This document shows, in pieces, positions 8,171 through 16,518 of a stretch of DNA of 64,000 nt; position 1 is the stretch's first letter; every line of letters begins with the position of its first letter. The DNA is taken from contig NZ_VLKT01000008.1 of NCBI RefSeq assembly GCF_007830515.1, positions 1-64,000 of the forward strand, written 5' to 3'. This stretch comes from Mesorhizobium tianshanense (GTDB lineage Bacteria; Pseudomonadota; Alphaproteobacteria; Rhizobiales; Rhizobiaceae). The position numbers and the translations under genes were made by a program. The notes below the pieces were generated by a model. The model ran no database searches. It saw nothing but the letters and a program-made list of their open reading frames with translations, and had not been told where the DNA came from.

Positions 8171-9760
8171 ATGGCGACCGCAACCCTGACCGCAGGATCG
8201 GCGCCGGCCAAGCCGGTCGACCACATCGAGCCGCGTCGCATCATAGCCTTCCTGGCTATGGTGTTCGGCATGTTCATGGCGATCCTGGACATCCAGATCG
8301 TTTCGGCCTCGCTGTCCGAGATTCAGGCGGGCTTGAGCGCCAGCTCCGACGAAATCCCCTGGGTGCAGACCGCCTATCTGATCGCCGAAGTCATCATGAT
8401 CCCGCTGTCCGGTTTTCTCAGCCGGATGCTGTCGACGCGTGTGCTGTTCACCGTCTCCGCGGCCGGCTTCACCGCCGCGAGCGCACTTGCGGCGACCGCC
8501 ACCAACATCGACCAGATGATCGTCTACCGCGCCATCCAGGGCTTCATCGGCGGCGGCATGATCCCGAGTGTCTTCGCTGCCGCCTTCACCATCTTTCCGC
8601 CGTCGCGCCGCGCCATGGTTTCGCCGATGATCGGTCTGGTGGCGACGCTGGCGCCGACCATCGGTCCAACCGTCGGCGGCTATATCAGCCATGCCATGTC
8701 CTGGCACTGGCTGTTCCTGATCAATGTGGTGCCTGGCATCCTGGTCACTGCCGCGGCGTGGTCGCTGATCGATTTCGACAAGCCCGATCTCAGCCTGTTC
8801 CGCAAGTTCGACTGGTGGGGCCTTGCCGGCATGGCGGCCTTCCTCGGTTCGCTGGAATATGTGCTCGAGGAAGGCCCGAACAATGACTGGCTTCAGGACC
8901 AGGCGGTCTTCATCTGCGCCATCCTGATGACGGCCGGTGCGGTGCTGTTCTTCTGGCGCGCCTTCACCGCCGAGGAGCCTATCGTCGACCTCAAGGCTTT
9001 CACCAACGTCAACTTCGCCTTCGGCTCGCTCTTCTCCTTCGTCATCGGCATCGGCCTCTACGGCCTGACCTATCTCTATCCGGTGTTCCTCGGACGCATC
9101 CGCGGCTACGATTCCCTGATGATCGGCGAGGCGCTGTTCGTCAGCGGCCTGGCGATGTTCGCCACCGCGCCCATTTCCGGCATCCTGTCGCGCAAGATGG
9201 ATCCGCGGCTGATGATGATGATCGGCTTCCTCGGCTTCGCAGCCGGGACCTGGCGCATGACCTATCTGACCGCCGACTGGGATTTCTGGGAACTTTTGGT
9301 GCCGCAGATCCTGCGCGGCGCCTCGATGATGCTGTGCATGGTGCCGATCAACAACATCGCGCTGGGGACGCTGCCGCCCGAGCGGTTGAAGAACGCTTCC
9401 GGCCTGTTCAACCTCACCCGCAACCTCGGTGGCGCGGTCGGCCTTGCCGTCATCAACACCGTGCTGATCGACCGCAACGCTTTCCACTACGCAAGGCTGG
9501 CCGAGCATGTGCAATGGGGTAGTGCCGAGGCGCAGACCAAGCTGCAGAACATGACGCTCGACTTCGAGCAGAATGCCGGCCTGGACGCCTCCAAGGCGGC
9601 GATCTCCAGACTGTCCGCCATGGTCCAGCAGCAGGCGTCGCTGCTGTCCTTCATGGACGTGTTCTACCTCTTGACGGCGCTGTTCGCCACGCTGGCGATC
9701 TTCGTCCTGTTCATCCGCAAGCCGGCGGAACCGGGCGGCGGAGGCGGCAGCGGACACTGA
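8171..9760 (+). CDS. emrB: EmrB/QacA-type (DHA2) MFS multidrug exporter
   Basis: A 529-residue drug:H+ antiporter with about 14 predicted membrane segments. DHA2-family signatures include LDIQIVSASLSEIQAGL with DEIPWVQTAYLIAEVIMIPL in helices 1-2, and the motif-C-like GPTVGGYISHAMSWHWLFLI in helix 5. It should form the energised inner-membrane part of a tripartite pump with the adaptor encoded immediately upstream and an outer-membrane TolC-type channel encoded elsewhere. The C-terminus ends in a Gly-rich tail. Expression is expected to follow the divergent TetR repressor. The substrate cannot be told from sequence. Confidence 0.92.
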   Translation: MATATLTAGSAPAKPVDHIEPRRIIAFLAMVFGMFMAILDIQIVSASLSEIQAGLSASSDEIPWVQTAYLIAEVIMIPLSGFLSRMLSTRVLFTVSAAGFTAASALAATATNIDQMIVYRAIQGFIGGGMIPSVFAAAFTIFPPSRRAMVSPMIGLVATLAPTIGPTVGGYISHAMSWHWLFLINVVPGILVTAAAWSLIDFDKPDLSLFRKFDWWGLAGMAAFLGSLEYVLEEGPNNDWLQDQAVFICAILMTAGAVLFFWRAFTAEEPIVDLKAFTNVNFAFGSLFSFVIGIGLYGLTYLYPVFLGRIRGYDSLMIGEALFVSGLAMFATAPISGILSRKMDPRLMMMIGFLGFAAGTWRMTYLTADWDFWELLVPQILRGASMMLCMVPINNIALGTLPPERLKNASGLFNLTRNLGGAVGLAVINTVLIDRNAFHYARLAEHVQWGSAEAQTKLQNMTLDFEQNAGLDASKAAISRLSAMVQQQASLLSFMDVFYLLTALFATLAIFVLFIRKPAEPGGGGGSGH

Positions 9761-9857
9761 TAGGGGGATCGAACCATCGTTCGGCCCGACGTCTGCTGCA
9801 TGGCGTTGCCGGAAGCCGACAGGAGCCATCCTACCTGGTTTCGGCTAGAATTCCGGC

Positions 9858-11138
9858 ATGAACATCCTGATTCTCGGCGCGACCGGCTTCATCGGTTCCG
9901 CCGTTACAAGAAAACTCGTGGACGAAGGTCATCAGGTCACGGGGCTTGGGCGCTATCCCGCGCGTGCCGCGCTGAAGATGCCGCATGTTCGCTGGCTGGC
10001 TGCTGATCTTGCCGGCATGACGCAGAGCGACAATTGGCAGCAAGTGTTGGAGGGCCAGCACGTTGTCGTCAATTGCGCCGGCGGGCTGCAGGATGGGCTT
10101 TCCGACGACCTATATGCCACCCAGGAAAGGGCGATGCTGGCGCTCTACGAGGCAGCGCGGGATCGGGAACTGCTGATCGTCCAGATATCGGCGGAAACAG
10201 AAACCCTTGGCCGCGACATTGCCTTTCTTAGCACCAAGCGGCGGGCAGACGCGGCTCTCGCCGCAAGCGGCATACCCTATGTCATCCTTCGTCCGGCGCT
10301 TGTCCTCGGCCGCAATGCGCATGGTGGCTCCGCATTGCTGAGGGCTCTCGCAGCCTTTCCATTGGCGATCCCGCTGGTGTACGCCAACAGCCTCGTCACG
10401 ACAGTTGCCCTTGACGATGTCGCGAGCGCCGTCAACGCGGCCATTCAGGGCACCCTGCCACCCGGATCCGATGTTGCTCTCGGCAGCGATGAAAGGCTCA
10501 CGCTGAAGGAACTAGTTCTATTACACCGTAGCTGGCTCGGCCTCCCTTCAGCTCCGGTAATTGCCGTGCCGTCCGCGGTCGCGCGACCGGTGACATGGCT
10601 CGCCGATATGGCCGGCAGGCTCGGGTGGCGTTCGCCGCTCCGCTCGACAGCAATGGCGGTCATGTCAGGTGGTGTCGAAACCCGGCGGCCACGGGACAAC
10701 GATCCGCCTCTCTCGTCGGCGGCCGAGTCCCTGGCCGCCGCCCCTTCAGGGGTCCAGGATATCTGGTTCGCCCGCCTCTATCTGCTGAAATCGCCAACCA
10801 TCATTGTCTTGTCGCTGTTCTGGTTGATCTCCGGCCTGGTGCCCTTCCTCAGGTTCGAGGCGGCGCGAAACCATTTCGCCACCCTTCTGCCTGATCGTCT
10901 TGCAAGCATCATGGTGGTCGCGACATGCCTCGCCGATATCGTTCTCGGGCTTACCGTCCTATACCGACCGTGGACAAGACGCGCGCTTGTCGGCATGCTT
11001 TTCCTGACGCTCGCCTATCTTGTTGCCGCAACGCTCACCGAACCCGCACTTTGGCTCGATCCGCTCGGAGTTCTCGTCAAGGTGGTGCCGTCGATTCTGC
11101 TGACGCTTGCAGCTCTTGCCACTTTGGATGAACGCTGA
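9858..11138 (+). CDS. NAD(P)-dependent epimerase/dehydratase fused to a DoxX-like membrane domain
   Basis: A 426-residue fusion. The N-terminal half is an extended/atypical SDR domain: Rossmann motif GATGFIG (7-13), an NCAGG stretch, and a region near STKRRADAALAASGIPYVIL instead of a classical YxxxK. It resembles NmrA/complex-I-assembly-type SDRs. After a linker near residue 300, about four hydrophobic helices (from SPTIIVLSLFWLISGLVPFL) form a DoxX-like (DoxX_3 type) membrane domain. The substrate is unknown. Its last base is the first base of the next ATG (TGATG), so it is coupled to the DUF2269 gene. Confidence 0.8.
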   Translation: MNILILGATGFIGSAVTRKLVDEGHQVTGLGRYPARAALKMPHVRWLAADLAGMTQSDNWQQVLEGQHVVVNCAGGLQDGLSDDLYATQERAMLALYEAARDRELLIVQISAETETLGRDIAFLSTKRRADAALAASGIPYVILRPALVLGRNAHGGSALLRALAAFPLAIPLVYANSLVTTVALDDVASAVNAAIQGTLPPGSDVALGSDERLTLKELVLLHRSWLGLPSAPVIAVPSAVARPVTWLADMAGRLGWRSPLRSTAMAVMSGGVETRRPRDNDPPLSSAAESLAAAPSGVQDIWFARLYLLKSPTIIVLSLFWLISGLVPFLRFEAARNHFATLLPDRLASIMVVATCLADIVLGLTVLYRPWTRRALVGMLFLTLAYLVAATLTEPALWLDPLGVLVKVVPSILLTLAALATLDER

Positions 11139-11625
11139 TGGCGGTCGAAGACTTTCTTCGGCTTGTCCACCTACTCGGCGCGACAGTGCTGTTCGGCACC
11201 GGCGCCGGGATAGCCTTTTTCATGGTTATGGCAGTGCGAACCCGCGACCCTCGCATTATCGCCCATGTCGCCGGCATCGTTGTCATCGCCGATGCCGTCT
11301 TCACGGCAACAGCTGTTGTGCTCCAGCCGTTGACAGGATACGGGCTGGCGCGTGTTATCGGCTGGCCGCTCAACGAAGGCTGGCTCATCCTGTCACTGGT
11401 GCTTTACGTCTTCATTGGCCTTTTCTGGTTACCGGTGGTCTGGATCCAGATCCGCTTGCGCGACATGGCAAGTATGCAGCCGCCGAGGCGGCCACCCTGC
11501 CACCCGGCTTCCATCGGCTCTATCGCATCTGGTTTGCTTTCGGCTCTCCAGCCTTTTTCGCGGTGATCGCGATCTTTTGGCTGATGTTGACCAAACCCAG
11601 CATCACCCTGTTAGACCTCAACTAG
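11138..11625 (+). pseudogene. DUF2269-family membrane protein, frameshifted
   Basis: A predicted integral membrane protein of about 162 residues with four helices, starting MAVEDFLRLVHLLGATVLFG. The first frame is good up to IQIRLRDMAS (about 11475), then turns into unrelated Arg/Pro-rich sequence ending at 11566. The natural continuation, LPPGFHRLYRIWFAFGSPAF then FAVIAIFWLMLTKP, sits in the next frame and ends at 11625. The reading-frame change equals loss of one base near 11465-11485. This is either a sequencing error or a recent mutation removing the last helix. It is translationally coupled to the upstream epimerase-DoxX gene, suggesting one membrane-associated unit of unknown role. Confidence 0.75.
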
Positions 11626-11655
11626 GGCCAAGGTTAGGAGACAGCTCGCAGGCCA

Positions 11656-12159
11656 TCAGGCGGTGGCCGGCTTGAAGGTCAAGGCGACGCCGTTGATGCA
11701 ATGGCGCAAGCCGGTCGGCGGCGGGCCATCGTTGAAGACATGGCCGAGATGGCCGCCGCAACGGCGGCAGTGGACCTCGGTTCGGGTCATCCCGAGAGAC
11801 CTGTCCACGGTCTCGCCGACAGCATTGGGAATCTCCTGCCAGAAGCTCGGCCAGCCGGTGCCGGAATCGAACTTGGTCTCGGACGAGTAGAGCGGCAGGT
11901 CGCAGCCGGCGCAGGCGAAGATACCCTTGCGGTGTTCGTTGAGCAGCGGGCTGGTGCCCGGATATTCGGTGCCTTCCTTGCGCAGCACATTGAAAGCCGC
12001 GTCGGACAGGATGGCGCGCCACTCGGCCTCGGTCTTGGTGATCTCGAAGGTTTCGGCCGCGTGTGCATCCTGCGGCCGGCCCATGCGCATCAGAGCGGTG
12101 GCGCCTGCAACAGCGCCAATGGCGGCCGCGCCGCTCAAAAGAAGATCGCGACGATTCAT
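11656..12159 (-). CDS. msrB: Peptide-methionine (R)-S-oxide reductase MsrB, Tat-exported
   Basis: A 167-residue enzyme reducing methionine-R-sulfoxide in proteins. It begins with a twin-arginine leader (MNRRDLLLSGAAAIGAVAGA, cleavage near AHA-AE), so it likely acts in the periplasm. The SelR/MsrB fold shows two zinc CxxC pairs (CAGC, CRRC), TGWPSFWQ, GGHLGHVF and the resolving/catalytic tail RHCINGVAL with the active Cys. The start at 12159 is set by AGGAGG seven bases upstream; nearer upstream ATGs overlap that site. It lies next to the fasciclin/sigma/anti-sigma group on the same strand, suggesting an envelope oxidative-stress setting. Confidence 0.93.
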   Translation of the reverse strand: MNRRDLLLSGAAAIGAVAGATALMRMGRPQDAHAAETFEITKTEAEWRAILSDAAFNVLRKEGTEYPGTSPLLNEHRKGIFACAGCDLPLYSSETKFDSGTGWPSFWQEIPNAVGETVDRSLGMTRTEVHCRRCGGHLGHVFNDGPPPTGLRHCINGVALTFKPATA

Positions 12160-12235
12160 GACCATTCCTCCTGTTATTTCTTTGCCAGTTTCGACCGCCA
12201 TACGGAAATCAAAAGCCGGTGACGATCAGCATCGC

Positions 12236-12285
12236 AAAACACTCCGCGCCGGTCCACATTTGGTGGAAACGGCGCGAAGTGTGTT
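12236..12285 (-). terminator. Putative terminator after the fasciclin gene
   Basis: On the minus strand, arms AACACACTTCGCGCCG and CGGCGCGGAGTGTTTT pair almost perfectly (a GT wobble and a small offset) around a loop that itself contains TCCAC...GTGGA. The second arm ends in TTTT. It lies 43 bases beyond the fasciclin stop codon, in the right orientation to end that transcript. Confidence 0.55.
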
Positions 12286-12327
12286 CGGAGAGCCTCAGCA
12301 ATATCTTCGCTGGCAGAAGGCCCTTCG

Positions 12328-12885
12328 TTACATCTTCGGCAGCAGAACCTTGTCGATGACGTGGATGACGCCGTTCGACTGCTCGACATCGGCGACCGTC
12401 ACATTGGCGACATTGCCGTTTTCGTCGGTCGCGGTGACCTTGCCGTCATCGGCCTTGAGCGTCAGCTCGCAGCCGCCAACCGTCTTGACCTTGTGCGCGC
12501 CACCATCGTCCATGGCCATCTTGGCGACGTCGGCGGCCATCGCCTTGGCACCGATGACGTGGCAAGTCAGGATCTTGACCAGCTTGTCCTTGTTTTCGGG
12601 CTTGAGCAGCGTGTCGACCGTGCCGGCTGGAAGCGCGGCAAAGGCGTCGTTGGTCGGCGCGAACACGGTAAAGGGACCGGCACTCTGCAGCGTCTCGACC
12701 AGGCTGCCGGCCTTGACGGCTGCAACCAGCGTCGTGTGATCCTTCGAGTTGACGGCGTTCTCGACGATGGTCTTGGTGGCATACATGGCGGCGCCGCCGA
12801 CCATCGGGTTTTCGGCATAGGCGGCGGTGGCGAGCGCGGAGACGGCGACCGTGCCGGCAAGCAAAAGAGTGGCGAATTTACGCAT
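12328..12885 (-). CDS. Secreted fasciclin (FAS1) domain protein
   Basis: A 185-residue exported protein with a Sec signal peptide (MRKFATLLLAGTVAVSALAT, cleavage after AYA) and one FAS1 domain (about residues 35-183). FAS1 H1 and H2 boxes are visible in GPFTVFAPTNDAFAALPAGT and SNGVIHVIDKVLLPK. FAS1 proteins are cell-surface or periplasmic adhesion-like proteins. AAGGAG lies 7-8 bases before the ATG. The leader region contains a GC hairpin CCCCC/GGGGG (12913-12928). The nearby sigma/anti-sigma pair suggests the same control as mycobacterial SigK/RskA, whose targets are FAS1 proteins; that link is inference. Confidence 0.93.
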   Translation of the reverse strand: MRKFATLLLAGTVAVSALATAAYAENPMVGGAAMYATKTIVENAVNSKDHTTLVAAVKAGSLVETLQSAGPFTVFAPTNDAFAALPAGTVDTLLKPENKDKLVKILTCHVIGAKAMAADVAKMAMDDGGAHKVKTVGGCELTLKADDGKVTATDENGNVANVTVADVEQSNGVIHVIDKVLLPKM

Positions 12886-13102
12886 TATCTCAATCTCCTT
12901 AGTTTATATTTTCCCCCTCTTTTGGGGGCGCAGGAGATACGCTAGATAAGTGCGTGAGTTTCGTCGTTCAGCAAAAAAATATTTCGCAGCGTCGAACTGC
13001 GCGCTCCATACCATTCGAGGACTTAAACCTAAATGCTTCCTGGGTTCGCGCCACTGCGGGAGATCGATTATGAATCTCCTTGAAGAGAATGGGTACCAGC
13101 GG

Positions 13103-13801
13103 TCAGATTCCCTTCAGATCGCCCGCAGCGACCACAGGGCCTGTCGGCTGGCCGGTCGGCGAACCGCCGGCCGGCTCGAGGCTGACCGCAAGCACGGCGC
13201 CCCGGGCAAGTTTCTCCTGCACGGCCGGCGCAATCGTCATATGCGCGGTCTGACCGGCCGGGATGACGCCCATAGAGACCGGGGTATTCTTGCCTTCGAT
13301 CATCCACAGTTCGAAATCCTTGCCGGCGGCACGTTCGCCGGAGACATGCGACAAGCCGACTTCGCGATCGGCGGCGTCGTAGACGACAAGGTATCTGACA
13401 TCGCTGCCGTCGGCAGCCAGCGAGGCGACGAGCCGCGGTTGCTCGAGCGGCGGGTTGAGGTAAGGCACGGCGACATAGATCGCCAGCGCCGCAACGGCAG
13501 CGGCGGCAAGACCGCGCCAGAAGGCAAGACTTGACCAGAGGCCCGCGCGAGGCTCCGCCACAAATAGCCGGCTATCTATTGCCTCCTTGACCCTGATCGG
13601 AGGCTCCGTCTCCGGACAGGCGGCAATCATCGGCGAAAGATGTACCTCCCAGGCATCGACAAGGTGCGCGAAAGCGGCGTCCGCGTCGATGCGGCGCGAC
13701 GCGATCTCGCGTTCGTCCGCATCCAGCACGCCGAGAACGTATTCGGCGGCGAACAGGTCGTCGCCCTCAGGTTCCGGTCCGTTATCGTCTGCCAGCGTCA
13801 T
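13103..13801 (-). CDS. RskA-type anti-sigma factor
   Basis: A 232-residue membrane anti-sigma factor. The cytosolic N-terminal part (DDLFAAEYVLGVLDADEREI) is the short helical anti-sigma region typical of RskA/ChrR-like proteins, without an obvious zinc HxxxCxxC motif. One membrane helix lies near residues 88-106 (GLAAAAVAALAIYVAVPYL). The periplasmic part is an RskA C-terminal domain (FELWMIEGKNTPVSMGVI). The chosen start (13801) overlaps the sigma-factor stop as ATGA, so the pair is translationally coupled. It is expected to hold the sigma factor at the membrane until a signal triggers release. Confidence 0.9.
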   Translation of the reverse strand: MTLADDNGPEPEGDDLFAAEYVLGVLDADEREIASRRIDADAAFAHLVDAWEVHLSPMIAACPETEPPIRVKEAIDSRLFVAEPRAGLWSSLAFWRGLAAAAVAALAIYVAVPYLNPPLEQPRLVASLAADGSDVRYLVVYDAADREVGLSHVSGERAAGKDFELWMIEGKNTPVSMGVIPAGQTAHMTIAPAVQEKLARGAVLAVSLEPAGGSPTGQPTGPVVAAGDLKGI

Positions 13802-14337
13802 CTTTCCAGACACTCTCTGAGCTTCAACAGGCTGCGCCGCAGCCAGGTTCGCATCGTGTTCAGCGGCACGCCATGGCGTGCGGCCAAGTCGGCATAGCTT
13901 TCTCCGTCCAGATAGGCACCCCGGACGGCGGCCGCCCGGTCTTTTTCCAATTCATCGAGACAATGATGGATGCGCCCGGATTCACCTCCCGCAACAGCCG
14001 CCGCCTCCGGTCCCGCTGCCGGATCGGCCACGTCGAGCGCGGCATCGATGTAGGCAGCAGGCTCTCGCCGCGCCCTTATCCGATCGATCGCATGATTGCG
14101 CGCAATGGCCACCAGCCAGGAAATCGGGCTTAGCTCCGAGACGGCGAAACGGTCCGCCTTCGTCCATATCTTGACGAAGACCTCTTGAAGAGCCTCTTCC
14201 GCATCCCCCCGATCCTTCAATACACGAAGACAGACGCCGAAAAGTTTCGCGCTGGTCTGCCGGTAGAGCAGATCGAACGCAGCTCGGTCCTTCATCGAGG
14301 TCCGAACGATCAGGTTGCTGATGTCCCGCGGCGTCAT
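13798..14337 (-). CDS. ECF RNA polymerase sigma factor (RpoE/SigK-like)
   Basis: A 179-residue sigma-70 family protein with only regions 2 and 4. Region 2: AFDLLYRQTSAKLFGVCLRV, then DAEEALQEVFVKIWTKADRF. Region 4: GESYADLAARHGVPLNTMRT and WLRRSLLKLRECL. The ATG at 14337 begins MTPRDISNL; longer in-frame extensions would not match the family. The coupled downstream gene encodes its likely anti-sigma factor, and a fasciclin gene follows. This sigma-RskA-FAS1 layout recalls SigK of Mycobacterium tuberculosis, suggesting an envelope stress or redox regulon, probably autoregulated. Confidence 0.93.
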   Translation of the reverse strand: MTPRDISNLIVRTSMKDRAAFDLLYRQTSAKLFGVCLRVLKDRGDAEEALQEVFVKIWTKADRFAVSELSPISWLVAIARNHAIDRIRARREPAAYIDAALDVADPAAGPEAAAVAGGESGRIHHCLDELEKDRAAAVRGAYLDGESYADLAARHGVPLNTMRTWLRRSLLKLRECLER

Positions 14338-14530
14338 CGGCCGCCAAATTAGGCGATTGGAATGTATTTGCAACGGCAGAAGTGTTCTTGAGGGCGGGAT
14401 CATCGCGGACTTCGACTGCCAAGAAAGTAGCCGACCATTTTGGCAACCGGATTTTCCCAAAGCCGGTTTTCCACGTTTGGGTCCGATGGCTCTAGCTGTG
14501 GAGCCTCATCCGCGCTCGCCTGCGGCGCCA

Positions 14531-14829
14531 TGGACCCGAAGGGCGCCGACGCGTTCATAGAGGACGTGCTCGACAAACTGCACCTTGCCCGCCTGCTGAA
14601 AATCAAGCCGCTGTTCGGCCAGCTGATGGACAAGAGCCTGTGGTTCACCCACTGGCCGGCTATCCAGAACGTCAGCGGCCAGCCGTCGACCGCGCTGCCC
14701 ATTTATGTCACCGATGCCGGCCTGCCGCTCGGCGTCCAGGCCGCCGGCCGCCCCGGCGACGAATAGACGCTTTTGTCGTTTGCCGCGCAGATGGAAAAGA
14801 TTTCGGGATGGCTGAAGCGGCAAGCGCCG
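14531..14829 (+). pseudogene. C-terminal remnant of an amidase-signature enzyme
   Basis: Only the last roughly 100 residues of an amidase remain. ALPIYVTDAGLPLGVQAAGR is a typical amidase C-terminal stretch. An in-frame TAG at 14764 interrupts it, and homology-like sequence continues after it (LLSFAAQMEKISGWLKRQ). The Ser-Ser-Lys catalytic region is absent, and nothing upstream toward the sigma factor resembles the missing N-terminal 350 residues. It is a decayed gene left between the sigma factor and argB, not expected to make a working protein. Confidence 0.75.
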
Positions 14830-14943
14830 CTCAAGGTGCCGGTATATAGAAGCGGCCCGATTTCACCTGATGTGACAGCAAAGTCGTTTGCGGCCCGGCG
14901 CAATTCCCGCTAAGACGCCGCCGTTCATGCCAAGCTGGGAAAC

Positions 14944-15843
14944 ATGCCGATGACGGACCTCGCCGCCACCGCCGAAATGCAGGCCGCGCTGCTTTCGAGG
15001 GCGCTGCCCTACATGCAGCGCTACGAGAACAAAACGGTCGTGGTGAAATATGGCGGCCACGCCATGGGCGACAATGCTCTCGGCAAGGCCTTCGCCCGCG
15101 ACATCGCGCTTCTGAAACAATCCGGCGTCAACCCGATCGTCGTGCATGGCGGCGGGCCGCAGATCGGCGCCATGCTGGCCAAGATGGGCATAGAATCGAA
15201 ATTCGAGGGCGGCCTGCGCGTCACCGACCAGAAGACGGTCGAGATCGTCGAGATGGTGCTGGCCGGCTCGATCAACAAGGAGATCGTCGCGCTGATCAAT
15301 GCCGAGGGCGAATGGGCGATCGGCTTGTGCGGCAAGGACGGCAACATGGTTTTCGCCGAGAAGGCGCGCAAGACCATGATCGACCCGGATTCCAACATTG
15401 AGCGCGTGCTCGATCTCGGCTTCGTCGGCGAGCCGATCGAGGTCGACCGCACGCTGCTCGACCTTCTGGCGCGGTCCGAAATGATCCCGGTGCTGGCACC
15501 GGTGGCGCCCGGCCGCGACGGCCACACCTACAACATCAATGCCGACACCTTCGCCGGCGCCATTGCCGGCGCCTGCCAGGCGACACGCCTCTTATTCCTG
15601 ACCGATGTGCCCGGTGTGCTCGACAAGGACAAGAAGCTGATCGACGAGCTGACCGTGGCCGAGGCAAAGGCCTTGATCAAGGACGGCACGGTGTCGGGCG
15701 GCATGATCCCGAAGGTCGAGACCTGCATCGAGGCGATCGAGCGCGGCGTCGAAGGCGTCGTCATCCTCAACGGCAAGACGCCGCATTCGGTGCTGCTCGA
15801 GCTGTTTACCGAACACGGCGCCGGCACGCTGATCGTGCCGTGA
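14944..15843 (+). CDS. argB: Acetylglutamate kinase
   Basis: A 299-residue amino-acid kinase that phosphorylates N-acetylglutamate, the second step of arginine (ornithine) synthesis, in the cytosol. Motifs: [10 protein letters not shown] at the nucleotide end, [18 protein letters not shown], the substrate-binding region [20 protein letters not shown], and [20 protein letters not shown] near the C-terminus. Length is normal and the N-terminal helix of arginine-sensitive enzymes is present, so feedback inhibition by arginine is likely. Start ATG 14944; ATG 14950 is an alternative. It stands alone, the usual situation in Rhizobiales. Confidence 0.97.
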   Translation: MPMTDLAATAEMQAALLSRALPYMQRYENKTVVVKYGGHAMGDNALGKAFARDIALLKQSGVNPIVVHGGGPQIGAMLAKMGIESKFEGGLRVTDQKTVEIVEMVLAGSINKEIVALINAEGEWAIGLCGKDGNMVFAEKARKTMIDPDSNIERVLDLGFVGEPIEVDRTLLDLLARSEMIPVLAPVAPGRDGHTYNINADTFAGAIAGACQATRLLFLTDVPGVLDKDKKLIDELTVAEAKALIKDGTVSGGMIPKVETCIEAIERGVEGVVILNGKTPHSVLLELFTEHGAGTLIVP

Positions 15844-15900
15844 GCGAAGGCTGACGGATGTTTCGTAGCCGGAGATCCAGGGCTCAGGCGTCCGGCAGGC

Positions 15901-16377
15901 TCATCGCTTGAGGTGCCCAAGCGGGACGTGGCCCGGCCCCTTGATGTTCTGCAGCACAAGCTGCGTGTGAACGTCGCGCACACCATCGAGCCGCATCAGC
16001 CGGTGCATGACGAAGGCATTGAGGTCGTCGACCGACGGCACCATCACATGCAGCAGGAAATCGTGGTCGCCGGTCATCGTCCAGCATGACGAGACCTCGT
16101 CCATGCGCTGCACGGCGGCGATGAAGGTTTCGGGCGAGCCGTCGCTGTGGCTCACCAGGCGCACCTGGATGAACACCTCGACCATCAGGCCGACAGCGCG
16201 GCGACTAAGCAACGCGGCAAAACCCTTGATGATGCCGGCGCCCTGAAGGGCCTCGAAGCGACGCGCGCACGGCGTCGTCGACAGGCCGATCTCCTGCGCC
16301 AGTTCGGATACCGGCTTGCGCCCATCGCGTTGCAGGATATCGAGCATCTTGATCTCGAAATCGTCAAACTGAGGCAT
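15901..16377 (-). CDS. Lrp/AsnC-family transcriptional regulator
   Basis: A 158-residue regulator with an N-terminal winged helix (FEIKMLDILQRDGRKPVSEL, then STTPCARRFEALQGAGII) and a C-terminal RAM/ligand-binding domain (GLMVEVFIQVRL, TGDHDFLLHVMVPSVDDLNA). The ATG at 16377 is favoured because GGAGAGG sits five bases upstream; a GTG two codons earlier overlaps that site. It is divergent from phenylalanine hydroxylase with 141 bases between, so it probably controls phhA in response to an aromatic amino acid. No clear operator palindrome is visible in the gap. Confidence 0.92.
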   Translation of the reverse strand: MPQFDDFEIKMLDILQRDGRKPVSELAQEIGLSTTPCARRFEALQGAGIIKGFAALLSRRAVGLMVEVFIQVRLVSHSDGSPETFIAAVQRMDEVSSCWTMTGDHDFLLHVMVPSVDDLNAFVMHRLMRLDGVRDVHTQLVLQNIKGPGHVPLGHLKR

Positions 16378-16518
16378 TTTCACCTCTCCAATAGCGTTTC
16401 GGTGACGACTTTTACCTCCAATCCTGCATTCGGACCATCATCAAAGCTGATTTGCCTCGCCGCATTCAGCTATCTCTTAGGAGAATTCGCCGGTTCATGA
16501 GTTGCGAGGAGAAGAGCC

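Noticed and set aside
7208..9829. Very long open frame (873 codons) on the minus strand opposite emrA and emrB
   Set aside because: It is rich in His/Gln/Arg/Asp with no family motif and exactly mirrors two well-supported genes. In GC-rich DNA, antisense frames stay open by codon bias alone.
12913..12928. CCCCC/GGGGG hairpin in the fasciclin leader as a riboswitch or thermosensor
   Set aside because: A 5-bp stem with a small loop has no match to a known regulatory RNA and lies too far from the ribosome site to mask it convincingly.
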